A DNA stretch of 64,000 bases from Hyphobacterium marinum (GTDB taxonomy: Bacteria; Pseudomonadota; Alphaproteobacteria; Caulobacterales; Maricaulaceae). Within the stretch, counting starts at the first letter, position 1, and each line of letters starts with the position of its first letter. The DNA is taken from NCBI RefSeq assembly GCF_036330325.1, contig NZ_JAZDRO010000003.1, positions 310,001 to 374,000 of the forward strand, given 5' to 3'. The position numbers and the translations under genes are program-made. This document shows positions 45,788 through 55,606 of the stretch, in pieces. The notes under the pieces were generated by a model. That model did not search any database. It worked only from the letters and a program-made list of their open reading frames with translations, and was not told the origin of the DNA.

Positions 45788-47170
45788 ATGCCGCACCACT
45801 CGACCCCGCCCAGCGCTGTGAGTTACCGGTTCGGGCCCTATCGGCTCCGATCCCGCCCGCTGGGCCTTTATCGGAATGGTGCCAAGGTCGCCCTGCCGGT
45901 TCAGCCATTGCGTCTGTTGAACCTGCTGCTGTCGCGTGGCGGGGACCTGGTCACGCAAGACCAGATACGTGAAACCGTCTGGCCGGACAGAACCGTCGAT
46001 TTCACTGGCAGCACGCATGTCGCCATCCGCCAGATCCGCGCCGCGCTCGGCGACGACGCGGCCAACCCCGTCTTCATCGAAACCGTGCCGCGACAGGGCT
46101 ACCGGTTTGTCTCGCCGGTGAAAACGGAATCTGCCGGACGGTCAAAAGCCGTCTTGACGGCGCTGGTGATCGCCGTCACGGCGGCGGGCCTGGCAGTATT
46201 CACCTACTGGCAAACCAATGGCGCGGACCGTTTGGAGGCCCCGCCGCCCGTTTCGGAGGATGTCCGCCTTGGCGAATACCTGCTTGGCCGAAGCGGACCG
46301 GATGCCGCGCGTCGCAGTCTTGCGTATTTCGAGGCCGCCCTTGCCGACAGCCCGGATGACGCCCGGGCGCTTGCCGGTGCGGCAAAGGCTGCCCTGGCAC
46401 AATCCGATTATGAGTTGGCGCAGTCTTTCGTACAGCGCGCCCAGGCTGCGGCACCGGATGAAGCCGCCACCCATGACGTCGTTGGCGCGTTGTACATGCT
46501 GCGGGACTGGGACTGGCCTGCCGCCCGGCAGTCGTTCGAACGCGCTCTGGATCTCGATCCGGAACGGGCCTCCGTTCACCATGGTCTGGCGGCACTGGAC
46601 GCGCTGGCCGGAGATTTCGACCGAGCCCTCACCCATATGGAAGAGGCTCGACGCATCGATCCGGCCTCGACGCTGATCGAGGCTGATTACGGCTGGTTCC
46701 TCTATTATGCCGGCCGCTACGACGCGGCAGCGGACGTGTGCGAACGGACTTCCCGGCTCGAACCGGGCTCCCCGGCCTTCCCCCTCTGCATTCTTCGCGC
46801 ACGTGTCATGCAGGGCCGCTACCAGGAGGCCCTGCCTGCTGTTCGAACGCTCCTTGACCAGACCGGAACGTCCGAGGCGGATATGTCCGCCATTCTTGAC
46901 CTTCCGCCGCAGCAGGCCGTCGACGCGTTCAATCAGTGGCGGCTGTCCCGCTATCTCACCGCCGACCGCAACGGGACCGTTGACGATCTTGCACTGGCCT
47001 ACACCTACGCTTTGGTTGGCGACCGGGAGGGGACTCTGGCCCGCCTTGAGCAGGCAATTGCCGCCGGATCAGGCGCGGCCCCATTTGCGCTCATTGATCC
47101 CGCCTTCGCGCCTCTGCACACTGATGACCGCTTCCAGCGCCTGGTCGACGCCGTTTTGCCGGCACGGTAA
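45788..47170 (+). CDS. CadC/ToxR-like winged-helix regulator with TM helix and TPR domain
   Basis: 460-residue one-component regulator. An OmpR-type winged helix covers residues about 8-100 (YRFGPYRLRSRPLGLYRNG, LVTQDQIRETVWPD, HVAIRQIRAALGDD, ETVPRQGYRFV). A single membrane helix follows near residues 113-133 (AVLTALVIAVTAAGLAVF). The remainder, in the periplasm, consists of TPR-like repeats (for example WPAARQSFERALDLDPERAS). The start is uncertain; ATG 45788 is taken. It stands 104 bases before three same-strand DUF885 genes, which suggests that it controls them. Confidence 0.88.
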   Translation: MPHHSTPPSAVSYRFGPYRLRSRPLGLYRNGAKVALPVQPLRLLNLLLSRGGDLVTQDQIRETVWPDRTVDFTGSTHVAIRQIRAALGDDAANPVFIETVPRQGYRFVSPVKTESAGRSKAVLTALVIAVTAAGLAVFTYWQTNGADRLEAPPPVSEDVRLGEYLLGRSGPDAARRSLAYFEAALADSPDDARALAGAAKAALAQSDYELAQSFVQRAQAAAPDEAATHDVVGALYMLRDWDWPAARQSFERALDLDPERASVHHGLAALDALAGDFDRALTHMEEARRIDPASTLIEADYGWFLYYAGRYDAAADVCERTSRLEPGSPAFPLCILRARVMQGRYQEALPAVRTLLDQTGTSEADMSAILDLPPQQAVDAFNQWRLSRYLTADRNGTVDDLALAYTYALVGDREGTLARLEQAIAAGSGAAPFALIDPAFAPLHTDDRFQRLVDAVLPAR

Positions 47171-47219
47171 CGCGCCGGGCAGATTACCAATTCGTCAGCT
47201 TTAAACCTGCGCGCTTCTT

Positions 47220-47239
47220 GTTAAGAAGGCGTCAATGAA
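47220..47239. promoter_or_regulatory. element before the DUF885 cluster similar to that before fliQ
   Basis: GTTAAGAAGGCGTCAATGAA matches the element at 45001-45020 in 17 of 20 positions. It lies 35 bases before the first DUF885 start, so it could hold promoter or operator bases. Only two copies were noticed. Confidence 0.3.
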
Positions 47240-47274
47240 TTCGCAAATTCGAGGACGGGGAGGTCTTCATCGAC

Positions 47275-49179
47275 ATGCGTGTATTTCTTCTCAGTGTAAG
47301 CGCCGCAGCCCTGCTGGCCGCGTGCGGCCCGGCCAACAACGATGCGGTGGATGCCGCAACAGACCAGCCGGCCACGGGCCAAACCGCCGCCGCTGCGGAT
47401 ACGACCAGTAACGCCGCCGAGGCCGAAGCCACGGAAACCGACCGCCTCATGGCCTTATTCGAGGAACGGTTCCAGCGGGAGCTGGCCTTCTCGCCGATCA
47501 CGCAGACCACGCTGGGACTGACCGATGATCTTGAAGCCTATGGACAGTGGGATGATCCCAGCCGCGCGGCCTTCGAGGCGTCTGTCGAGCGGACCCGCAA
47601 CGACCTCGCCCGGCTGCGTTCCGACTTCGATTATGATGCGCTGACCGAAAGCGCTCAGGTGTCCTATCGCTTCTTCGAGTTCGTGCTTGAAAACCAGATT
47701 GAACAGGCCGAATTCTGGGATCACAACTATATCTACACCCAGTTCTTCGGGCCGCATTCGGGCCTGCCCAGCATCCTGATCGGCTATCATCGCGTCGCCG
47801 ATGCGGACCAGGCGGAAGCCTATGTCAGCCGCCTGAACGGCCTGGGTGACGCAATCCGCATTTCGGTGGAGCAGGCCGATGAGCGCGCCCGCAACGGCGT
47901 TCTGCCGCCCGAATTTGCCTATCCGGTCGTGATCAACACAGCGCGCGGTATGATCACCGGTGCGCCCTTCGATGACAGCGGCACGGACAGCCCGCTCTGG
48001 AGTGACTTCCAGGCGAAAGTCGCGTCTCTGGACCTGCCCGAAGACGACGCGAATGCCCTGCTCGACGCCGCACGGACGGCCCTGCTCGACTCGGTTGGCC
48101 CGGCCTACGAGACGCTGATCGAAACGATGGAAACCCATGCCGAATGGGCCCGCCAGATCGAGATCGACGGCGTGTCGCGCCTGCCGCGGGGCGAAGCCTA
48201 TTACGCGTCCCAGCTGGCCAATTACACGACGCGAAACGACGTCACGGCTCAGGAAATCCACGATATCGGTCTGGCCGAAGTCGACCGGATTCACGGCGAA
48301 ATGCGTGAAATCATGGCCGAGGTCGGTTTTGAAGGGACGGTCCAGGACTTCTTCGTACACCTGCGCGAGAGCGACGAATTCTACTATTCGAACGATGTTG
48401 CCGGACGGGAGCGCTACCTGGCCGAAGCCACGGCAATGATCGACCGCATGCGCGATGTGCTGCCGGACTATTTCGGTCACTTGCCGCAAGCGGCGATGGA
48501 AGTCCGCGCCGTAGAAGACTACCGGATCGAAACCGCCACCGGTGCCTTCTACGAGCCCGGACCGCTCGATGGGTCTGAGCCGGGGGCCTACTATGTCAAC
48601 CTGTCAGACATGCGCGAATTGCCGGTCTACCAGATGGAAACGCTCGCCTATCACGAAGGCCTGCCGGGCCATCACATGCAGATCGCCATCAGCCAGGAAC
48701 TGGATGATGTGCCGATGTTCCAGCGCACGACCTGGTATTCGGCCTATGGCGAAGGCTGGGCGCTCTACACAGAGAATCTGGGCAAGGACATGGGCTTCTT
48801 CACCGATCCCTACCAGGATTTCGGACGACTGGGATACGAGGTCTTTCGCGCCGCCCGCCTGGTCGTCGATACCGGAATCCATGCGCTCGACTGGAGCGAA
48901 CAGGACGCCATCGACTACATGATGGAAAACACGCCCATGACCGAAGGCGACATTACCAACGAAGTCCGGCGCTATATCGTCTGGCCGGGGCAGGCTGTAT
49001 CCTACAAGATGGGGATGCTGACCATTCTCGACCTGCGCCAACGGGCGATGGACGCGCTCGGTGACGACTTCGACTACGGCGAATTTCACGACGTCGTGCT
49101 CGGTAACGGGTCTGTTCCGTTATCCCTGCTGAGCGATATGGTCGACGACTACATTGAGGAGGCGTCGGCCGCCGAATAA
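47275..49179 (+). CDS. DUF885 putative zinc metallopeptidase, lipoprotein (copy 1)
   Basis: 634 residues. Lipobox LLAAC with Cys16 (CGPANN). DUF885 proteins are large helical proteins that resemble gluzincin-type carboxypeptidases; the motif His460-Glu-Gly-x-Pro-Gly-His-His in LAYHEGLPGHHMQ would bind zinc, and GEGWALYTENLGKDMG supplies the distal acidic residue. Other conserved parts: DRLMALFEERFQRE at the start and FRAARLVVDTGIHALDWSEQ. First of three tandem paralogues behind a CadC-like regulator. Peptidase activity is expected from the motif but not proven for this subgroup. Confidence 0.9.
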   Translation: MRVFLLSVSAAALLAACGPANNDAVDAATDQPATGQTAAAADTTSNAAEAEATETDRLMALFEERFQRELAFSPITQTTLGLTDDLEAYGQWDDPSRAAFEASVERTRNDLARLRSDFDYDALTESAQVSYRFFEFVLENQIEQAEFWDHNYIYTQFFGPHSGLPSILIGYHRVADADQAEAYVSRLNGLGDAIRISVEQADERARNGVLPPEFAYPVVINTARGMITGAPFDDSGTDSPLWSDFQAKVASLDLPEDDANALLDAARTALLDSVGPAYETLIETMETHAEWARQIEIDGVSRLPRGEAYYASQLANYTTRNDVTAQEIHDIGLAEVDRIHGEMREIMAEVGFEGTVQDFFVHLRESDEFYYSNDVAGRERYLAEATAMIDRMRDVLPDYFGHLPQAAMEVRAVEDYRIETATGAFYEPGPLDGSEPGAYYVNLSDMRELPVYQMETLAYHEGLPGHHMQIAISQELDDVPMFQRTTWYSAYGEGWALYTENLGKDMGFFTDPYQDFGRLGYEVFRAARLVVDTGIHALDWSEQDAIDYMMENTPMTEGDITNEVRRYIVWPGQAVSYKMGMLTILDLRQRAMDALGDDFDYGEFHDVVLGNGSVPLSLLSDMVDDYIEEASAAE

Positions 49180-49311
49180 CTGCCCGGGTCGACGCCTGTT
49201 CAATCCGGCTCACTTGCCGGACTGGACAGTTATTGCCGATACCGTCACCTTCGTTGCAAACGCGTTTGCGGCTTTCTGGCAAGCCGTTGAACCCTATCTA
49301 AAGGACTGATC

Positions 49312-51156
49312 ATGACGCTCCTGAAACTGCTCGCGCTTGGTGCTTCGGCAACCGCTCTCCTCACCGCTGGATCGTCAGCCCTCTACCAGGAGACGCCCGC
49401 GCCCGCCGCCGAGGTGGCCGCAGCCGAACAGACCGAGAGCGAGCGGCTGAATGACTGGTTCCAGGACGTCTTCGAGGCCGGCATCGCCCGATCGCCCATG
49501 ACCCAGACATTCCTGGGGATGAAGACCAGCTATGACCAGTGGAACACGGTCACCGAGGAATTCGCCGCCGAAACGCTTCGCATCAACCAGGAAAACCTCG
49601 CCTACATGCGCGAGAATTTCGATTTCGATGCGCTCGACGAAAGCGCGCAACTGTCCTGGCGTCTGTTCGAGTACGATGCCGAACGTGCCGAAGACGCCTG
49701 GCAGTGGCGGAACCACAATTACACCTTCACACCGCGTTCCGGCCCGCACATGGGCATCCCGTCCTTCCTGATCAATTCGCACCGGGTCGATACGGTCGAG
49801 GACGCCGAGGCCTATATCGGCCGGCTGAACAATGTCGGGACCTATCTCGACCAGAATATCGCCAATGCGCGCACCAGCTTCGACATGGGGGTGTCGACCC
49901 CGCTCTGGACCTACGAGCCGATGATTGTCACGGCGCGCAATGTCATTTCCGGCACCCCCTTCGATGACAGCGGTGAGGATAGCCCGCTGATGGCTGATTT
50001 CCGCTCCAAGGTAACGGCTCTGGAGCTGGGCGAAGACGAGACCGCGCGCCTGATCGCCAACGCGGCAGCCGCCCTGACCGGCACGGTCGGCCCGGCCTAT
50101 GAGCGGCTGATCGCCATGTTCGAGGAACAGGCCGAAACTGCCGGCACCGATGACGGCATCTGGCACGTGCCGGACGGCGAGCATTATTACAACTTCCTGC
50201 TGGCCGGCTACACGACCACCGACATGTCCGCCGAGGAAATCCACGCGCTTGGCGTCGCCGAAGTCGAACGCATCCATGGCGAAATGCGCGACATCATGAC
50301 CGAGGTGGGGTTCGACGGCACGCTGCAGGAATTCTTCGAATTCATGCGCACAGACGCGCAATTCTACTATTCCAATGACGACGAGGGCCGCGAACGTTAC
50401 CTCGCCGAAGCTACCGCGCTGATCGATACTATGCGCGACACGCTGCCGGAAATGTTCAACACCTTCCCCGAAGCCGAACTGGAAGTCCGCCGGGTCGAGG
50501 AATTCCGTGAGGCATCAGCCGGCAAGGCCTTCTATGGCCGCCCAGCTCCGAACGGTTCGCGCCCCGGCATCTACTACGCCAATCTGCGCGACATGGCCGA
50601 CATGCCGACCTATCAGATGGAGGCGCTGGCCTATCACGAAGGCATTCCGGGCCATCACATGCAGCTCGCCATCATGCAGGAGCTGGAGGGCGTGCCCGCC
50701 TTCCGCCGTTTTGGCGGCTACACGGCCTATACCGAAGGCTGGGGTCTGTATTCGGAATACCTGCCGCTGGAATACGGCTTCTATGACGACCCCTATTCCG
50801 ACTTCGGCCGGCTGGCGATGGAGTTGTGGCGGGCCTGCCGTCTCGTGGTCGACACCGGCATTCACCACTATCGCTGGGACCGGCAGGAAGCGATCGACTA
50901 TCTCGCGACCAACACGCCCAACCCGATGGGTGACGTGCAGAATGCGATCGACCGCTACATCGTCTATCCGGGTCAGGCGACGGCCTACAAAATAGGCATG
51001 AACGAGATCCTGCGCCTGCGCGGCGTGGCCGAGGAGGCTCTGGGCGATGCCTATGACATCCGTGACTTCCACGATGTCGTCCTGACGCAAGGCGCGATGC
51101 CGCTCTCCATATTCGAGGAGCGGGTCCAGACCTGGATCGAGAACGGCGGCGGCTAG
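49312..51156 (+). CDS. DUF885 putative zinc metallopeptidase (copy 2)
   Basis: 614 residues with a signal peptide MTLLKLLALGASATALLTAG but no lipobox Cys, so it should be periplasmic or secreted. HEGIPGHH begins at His442, and TEGWGLYSEYLPLEYG follows. Most alike to copy 3 in the core (YYANLRDMADMPTYQMEALA against YYANLYDMADMPIYQMATLA). 132 bases separate it from copy 1. Confidence 0.9.
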   Translation: MTLLKLLALGASATALLTAGSSALYQETPAPAAEVAAAEQTESERLNDWFQDVFEAGIARSPMTQTFLGMKTSYDQWNTVTEEFAAETLRINQENLAYMRENFDFDALDESAQLSWRLFEYDAERAEDAWQWRNHNYTFTPRSGPHMGIPSFLINSHRVDTVEDAEAYIGRLNNVGTYLDQNIANARTSFDMGVSTPLWTYEPMIVTARNVISGTPFDDSGEDSPLMADFRSKVTALELGEDETARLIANAAAALTGTVGPAYERLIAMFEEQAETAGTDDGIWHVPDGEHYYNFLLAGYTTTDMSAEEIHALGVAEVERIHGEMRDIMTEVGFDGTLQEFFEFMRTDAQFYYSNDDEGRERYLAEATALIDTMRDTLPEMFNTFPEAELEVRRVEEFREASAGKAFYGRPAPNGSRPGIYYANLRDMADMPTYQMEALAYHEGIPGHHMQLAIMQELEGVPAFRRFGGYTAYTEGWGLYSEYLPLEYGFYDDPYSDFGRLAMELWRACRLVVDTGIHHYRWDRQEAIDYLATNTPNPMGDVQNAIDRYIVYPGQATAYKIGMNEILRLRGVAEEALGDAYDIRDFHDVVLTQGAMPLSIFEERVQTWIENGGG

Positions 51157-51247
51157 TTCGTGTCGCAATCTTAATTTAAACGCTAAAGCCGTTTCATAAT
51201 TCAATCGCCATCATGCGCCTTTTCCTCCAAGGGGTGCATGACGAACA

Positions 51248-53122
51248 ATGAAACGGTTTTTAATTTCAACGGCCAGCGCCATCGTTGCGCTTGGTGGGGT
51301 TTCCGCTGGGGCGTTCGCGGAAACCCTCGCCGCGGCCAGTTCGGTCCAGTCTGAAGCCGAGCAGACGGAGAGCGACCGGCTGAACGCCCGGTTCGCCGAG
51401 ATATTCGACGCGGATCTCCAGCTGTTTCCGCTCGCGAAAACCGGCCAGGGCATCATCGACGAGGATTACGGCCGGTGGAACAATCCGTCCGATGCGTTTG
51501 GCGTTGAAATGTACGAGCTGGGCCAGGCCCGGCTGACCCATATGCGAGAGACTTTCGACTTCGACGCCCTCGATGCATCAGCGCAGATTTCCTACCGCCT
51601 GTTCGAGTACGAAGCCGAACGGGCGCGCGCCAGCTTCCCGTTCCGCCGCCACGGTATCATTTTCAATCAGCTGTTCGGTCCGCACACGGGGACAGTCGCA
51701 ATCCTGAGCGGCCAGCACCGGATCAGCGAGGTCAGCCACGCCGACGCCTATATCCAGCGTATCGAAGGCGTTGACGAATTCCTGGACGTGCTGATCGAGG
51801 AGTCCGAAACCCGCGCCGGGATGGGCATTGTTGCCCCGGAGTGGGTGTATGACCGTGTCCTGCAAACAGTTCGGGCACTGGCCAGTGGCGCGCCGTTCGA
51901 TGACGGCCCGGATCACCCGGTTTGGGCGGATTTCCAGCGCAAGGTCGCAGCCCTCGAGATCAGCCAGGACGAGCGTGACGTCCTGCTCGCGCGCGCGGAA
52001 ACGGCGCTGCTGGAGAATTGGGGTCCGGTCTACCGCAGACTGGCAGAAAGCCTTGAGGCCCAGCGGTCGATGGCAACGCAATCCGATAGCGTGTCGATCT
52101 ATCCGGACGGGGATGACTTCTATGCCGACCGGCTGGCCGTCTACACCACGACCGGCATGACGGCACAGGAAATCCACGCGCTCGGCCTGTCGGAAGTGGC
52201 CCGCATCCACGAGGAGATGCGCGGCATCATGGCCGAAGTGGACTTTGACGGGACGCTGCAGGACTTCTTCGAGTTCATGCGTACCGACCCGCAATTCTAC
52301 TATCCGAACGATGATACGGGCCGCGAGGAATACCTCGCCACCGCCACCGCGATCATCGACGACATGCGCGAACGCCTGCCGGATTATTTCGGACGCCTGC
52401 CGCAGGCCGATATCGAAGTGTGGCGGGTCGAGCCCTTCCGCGAGCAATTCGCCGGCAAGGCCTTCTACGAGAACCCGGCCCTCGATGGGTCACGCCCCGG
52501 CGTCTACTACGCCAACCTCTACGACATGGCAGACATGCCCATCTACCAGATGGCGACGCTGGCCTATCACGAAGGCATTCCGGGACACCACATGCAGCGC
52601 TCCATCCAGCAGGAGCTGGACGGCATCCCCATGTTCCGCGCCTTCACGGCCTATACGGCCTACAACGAAGGCTGGGGGCTTTATGCCGAGTTTCTCCCTC
52701 TCGAAATGGGCGTCTACGAGGACCCCTACATGAATTTCGGGCGGCTTGCGCTGGAATTGCTCCGGGCCAGCCGGCTCGTGGTTGACACCGGCCTGCACGA
52801 TCAGAACTGGTCGCGCGAAGAGGCAATTGCCTACATGGCAGAAAACACGCCCAACCCCATTGGCAATATCACCAATGAAGTCGAGCGTTATGTCGTTCTG
52901 CCCGGTCAGGCGACCGCCTATCTGATTGGCAAGAACCGGATACTGGGAATGCGCCGCACGGCCGAGGCCGCACTCGGCGATGACTTCGATATCCGCGCTT
53001 TCCACGACCTGATCCTGTCGAACGGACCGCTTCCGCTCGTCATCCTGGAAGAGCAGGTCAATGACTGGATCGCCCGGCAGCATTCCCCCTCTGGCGGAGC
53101 CTATTCCGGCAACGCCAACTAG
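51248..53122 (+). CDS. DUF885 putative zinc metallopeptidase (copy 3)
   Basis: 624 residues, signal peptide MKRFLISTASAIVALGGVSA ending AFA. HEGIPGHH begins at His441, followed by NEGWGLYAEFLPLEMG. The C-terminal tail (QHSPSGGAYSGNAN) is longer than in the other copies. 91 bases, partly A+T-rich, separate it from copy 2. A terminator hairpin follows, so the three-gene series ends here. Confidence 0.9.
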   Translation: MKRFLISTASAIVALGGVSAGAFAETLAAASSVQSEAEQTESDRLNARFAEIFDADLQLFPLAKTGQGIIDEDYGRWNNPSDAFGVEMYELGQARLTHMRETFDFDALDASAQISYRLFEYEAERARASFPFRRHGIIFNQLFGPHTGTVAILSGQHRISEVSHADAYIQRIEGVDEFLDVLIEESETRAGMGIVAPEWVYDRVLQTVRALASGAPFDDGPDHPVWADFQRKVAALEISQDERDVLLARAETALLENWGPVYRRLAESLEAQRSMATQSDSVSIYPDGDDFYADRLAVYTTTGMTAQEIHALGLSEVARIHEEMRGIMAEVDFDGTLQDFFEFMRTDPQFYYPNDDTGREEYLATATAIIDDMRERLPDYFGRLPQADIEVWRVEPFREQFAGKAFYENPALDGSRPGVYYANLYDMADMPIYQMATLAYHEGIPGHHMQRSIQQELDGIPMFRAFTAYTAYNEGWGLYAEFLPLEMGVYEDPYMNFGRLALELLRASRLVVDTGLHDQNWSREEAIAYMAENTPNPIGNITNEVERYVVLPGQATAYLIGKNRILGMRRTAEAALGDDFDIRAFHDLILSNGPLPLVILEEQVNDWIARQHSPSGGAYSGNAN

Positions 53123-53136
53123 CCGGGCGCACCCGA

Positions 53137-53168
53137 CAGCCCCTGCCCCGACGGGCGGGGGCTGTTTT
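53137..53168 (+). terminator. rho-independent terminator after DUF885 cluster
   Basis: ACAGCCCCTGCCC pairs with GGGCGGGGCTGT (one bulged T) around the loop CGAC and is followed by TTTT. It lies 15 bases behind the stop of the third DUF885 gene. Confidence 0.8.
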
Positions 53169-53202
53169 GCCCCCTGCACCGAAGCGGCGTAATCTCCACC
53201 CC

Positions 53203-54093
53203 ATGACCACGGCTCCGGTCAAACTCTCCGATGCCCTTTCCCGCGAGGAGTTGCGGGCGCTGTCGCGCGCCTCGGACTGGCGGGGCCTCGCCATGCTGGG
53301 TGGAGACTTTCTCCTTCTGGCCGCAGCCTTCGCCGCCGCGATCTGGCAGCCCTGGCTCAGCCCGCTTGCGGTTCTCGTGATTGCCGGACGCCAGCTCGCC
53401 TTCGCCATTGCCATGCACGACTGCGCGCACCGGGCGCTATTCCGAACCGGCTGGATGAACGAAATCGCCGGCAAGTGGATTGGCGGCGCGGCCATCGACG
53501 CGCCCTTCCTCGCCTACCGGGCCTATCATCTCGACCACCACAAATATGCCGGTACGCCGGACGATCCCGACCACCGCCTTGTCGAGAATTACCCCGTCCC
53601 AAAGGACAGCCTGCGCCGCAAATTCATCCGCGACCTGACCGGGCAGACGGGCGTGAAGGAAATCATATTCTCCTGGAAGGACGCGACGCTGGCCGGCAAA
53701 GCGCCCTTCCTCGTCTTCCAGACCGTGCTGGTGGCCGCCCTTACGCTCGCCGGAGCCCTGTGGGCCTATGCGCTATGGTGGATCGCACGCCTCTTCGTGC
53801 TGCCCGCCCTGATGCGGATGCGCAATATCGGTGAACATGGCGTGGCGATGGACCGCTATGATCCCGAACCGCGCCGCAACACCCACACCACGCGCGCCAA
53901 CCTGATCGAGCGCCTGCTGGTCGCGCCTAACCGGGTGAATTTCCACCTCGAACACCACCTCTTCGCGGCGGTACCGCCCTATAACCTGCCCCGCCTGCAC
54001 CGCACGCTGAATGCGCGCGGCTATCACGCGGGGTTTGATTGCGTCACGGACGGCTATCCCGCCATGCTGAAGAAGGCCGTACGGGCGGATTAG
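53203..54093 (+). CDS. fatty-acid desaturase family membrane enzyme
   Basis: 296 residues with the three histidine boxes of membrane di-iron desaturases/hydroxylases: HDCAH (about residue 80), HLDHH (about residue 118) and HLEHH (about residue 249), in a frame of four membrane helices. The ATG at 53203 is preferred over an in-frame codon 12 residues earlier, which lies in the terminator. Whether the substrate is a phospholipid acyl chain, sphingolipid or carotenoid is not visible. Confidence 0.9.
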   Translation: MTTAPVKLSDALSREELRALSRASDWRGLAMLGGDFLLLAAAFAAAIWQPWLSPLAVLVIAGRQLAFAIAMHDCAHRALFRTGWMNEIAGKWIGGAAIDAPFLAYRAYHLDHHKYAGTPDDPDHRLVENYPVPKDSLRRKFIRDLTGQTGVKEIIFSWKDATLAGKAPFLVFQTVLVAALTLAGALWAYALWWIARLFVLPALMRMRNIGEHGVAMDRYDPEPRRNTHTTRANLIERLLVAPNRVNFHLEHHLFAAVPPYNLPRLHRTLNARGYHAGFDCVTDGYPAMLKKAVRAD

Positions 54094-54099
54094 GCCGCC

Positions 54100-54555
54100 C
54101 TACTTCCCCGACTCGAACTGGCCCTGAAAGCGGACCGCGAGGGTGAAGATCAACAGGGCCAGGCCGTGACCGGCGAGGCCGACCGTCCACCACATGGCCG
54201 GCGGCAGCATGATCAGATATCCCATGGCCACACAGATCGCGGCGAAGATCAGCATGCCCAGCGCCCAGCTGCCGAGGTGAATCCAGAACACCAGGCGAAA
54301 CACCGCGAGGCCTTTGAGCTGCTCGGCGCGGACCATGCGCGCGGCCTCCGACTTGGCATCGAGCGCCAGAGCCATGACATCGACATTGAACGCCGCCGCC
54401 AGGGCGGTCAGGGAATCGCGGGAGGCATTCTCGCCATTCTCGATGCGCTGAATGGTACGCAGTCCGACATCGGCCAGTTCGGCCAGATGTTCCTGCGACC
54501 AGCCGCGTTCATTGCGCCAGCGTTTGATTTTCGCGGCATCGGGGGTGATATCCAT
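54100..54555 (-). CDS. XRE-family HTH protein with C-terminal 2TM domain
   Basis: 151 residues. An HTH_3 domain (residues about 8-62: RWRNERGWSQEHLAELADVG, TIQRIENGENA, SLTALAAAFNVDV) is fused to two membrane helices (about 95-120 and 125-145, with AICVAMGYLIMLPPAMWWTV). Membrane-tied XRE regulators of this kind are found in many proteobacteria and may sense envelope state. Start at 54555 after GGAG. It converges with the desaturase gene, six bases apart. Confidence 0.85.
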   Translation of the reverse strand: MDITPDAAKIKRWRNERGWSQEHLAELADVGLRTIQRIENGENASRDSLTALAAAFNVDVMALALDAKSEAARMVRAEQLKGLAVFRLVFWIHLGSWALGMLIFAAICVAMGYLIMLPPAMWWTVGLAGHGLALLIFTLAVRFQGQFESGK

Positions 54556-54684
54556 CGTCACGATCTCCAGTCGTTGGGTGAACCATAAACACCCCGGGAG
54601 AAAGCGCGAACCCCGCACCCACCGCTACGTCAGGCGGCCGCCAACACCCCGCCAGTGTCATGCCAGCGGGCCGTCAGGAGCCAG

Positions 54685-55265
54685 TTCGTTTCTCCTCTCC
54701 CTTGATGGGAGCTGTCATCCCGGCTGACCCGTAGGGGCAAGCCGGGACCTTGAACATCGAGCGCCCGGGTTTCAGGTCCCGGATCGGCTTCGCCGTCCGG
54801 GATGACAGAGTTTAGTTGCGGTAACAGACCCCTTCCGGCCCTTCGGGCAACCTTCCCCATCAAGGGGAAGGAGAATAAGCGCTCTCCCTCTCCCTCCAGG
54901 GAGAGGGTCGGGGTGAGGGGTCTGTTATTCGGGCCATGCCAAGATCCCGCCGGCGGGGCCTTGGCATCCATGGACCATGAGGGACTTCGCCCTGCGGTGA
55001 AGTGTGAATTTGTTTTCCCGGCGGAAGCCGGGACCCAGTCAACAGGACGTCTGGGCCCCGACTTTCGTCGGGGAAACGGGCATGGCTTATCGGCGAAAAT
55101 CCAACTCACGCGGTCCCGGCGAAAGCCGGGATCCAGATGCGCGAATTACCGTAAGACTGGATTCCTGCTTCCGCAGGAACCCCGGAGAAATCTGTTCGAG
55201 CAGGCGTGCGCAAAGCCTTTACTGACGTTCCCCGGTTTTGCGCAGCAAAGACCGGGGTCTAGTCA
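54685..55265. repeat. cluster of palindromic intergenic repeats
   Basis: The first half of a roughly 1,050-base gene-free stretch. From left to right: CTCCTCTCCCTTGATGGGAG (54692-54711; the same 20 bases at 58031-58050), a CCCGGCT...AGCCGGG-like dyad, the 28-base palindrome shared with 25290-25317, CTTCCCC/GGGGAAG, a CCCTCTCCCTCC...GGGAGAGGG hairpin with GGTGAGGGG, and three or four dyads of the CCCGGCGAAAGCCGGG type around 55015-55250. Translations through it are artefacts. No gene is supported. Confidence 0.8.
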
Positions 55266-55527
55266 ATTCAAGCTGGAAACGTCAGCTATCCCAATTGGAC
55301 CGTGATCACACCGGACAGAAAAACGATTACTGTATATTTTCCGCAATATACCCTCCGGCGCAGGCATCTCCCACAACATCAATATGACAAACAACGCCGG
55401 CTCGACGAGCAGACCGATTTAGCACTCCTAACTCTAAGCATTTGAAATTATTACAACTTGCTAGCCTCTTACAATTACAAATCGAACAAACCACGAACAA
55501 ATGTTGCAATTAACTATTACGGTGCGT

Positions 55528-55567
55528 TTGACAGGTGGAAAAAATCGGGGTCCAATAATTTTTCCAT
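55528..55567 (+). promoter_or_regulatory. possible promoter in A+T-rich pocket
   Basis: TTGACA at 55528-55533 is followed after about 19 bases by CAATAAT, and the stretch GGAAAAA...TTTTTCC forms a dyad across it. It lies about 75 bases before a small membrane ORF. From 55310 to 55600 the DNA is clearly A+T-rich and no other gene was seen. Confidence 0.35.
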
Positions 55568-55606
55568 CTGATTCGCACAAATCAGCTCAATGGCGAGGTG
55601 CGTCTG

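Noticed and set aside
54630..55225. Open frames in the repeat-rich gap
   Set aside because: They are translations of palindromic repeats, without ribosome sites or protein-like composition.
55327..55509. 60-residue cysteine-rich frame on the minus strand
   Set aside because: TTG start, no ribosome site, no signal peptide; the cysteines follow from base composition.
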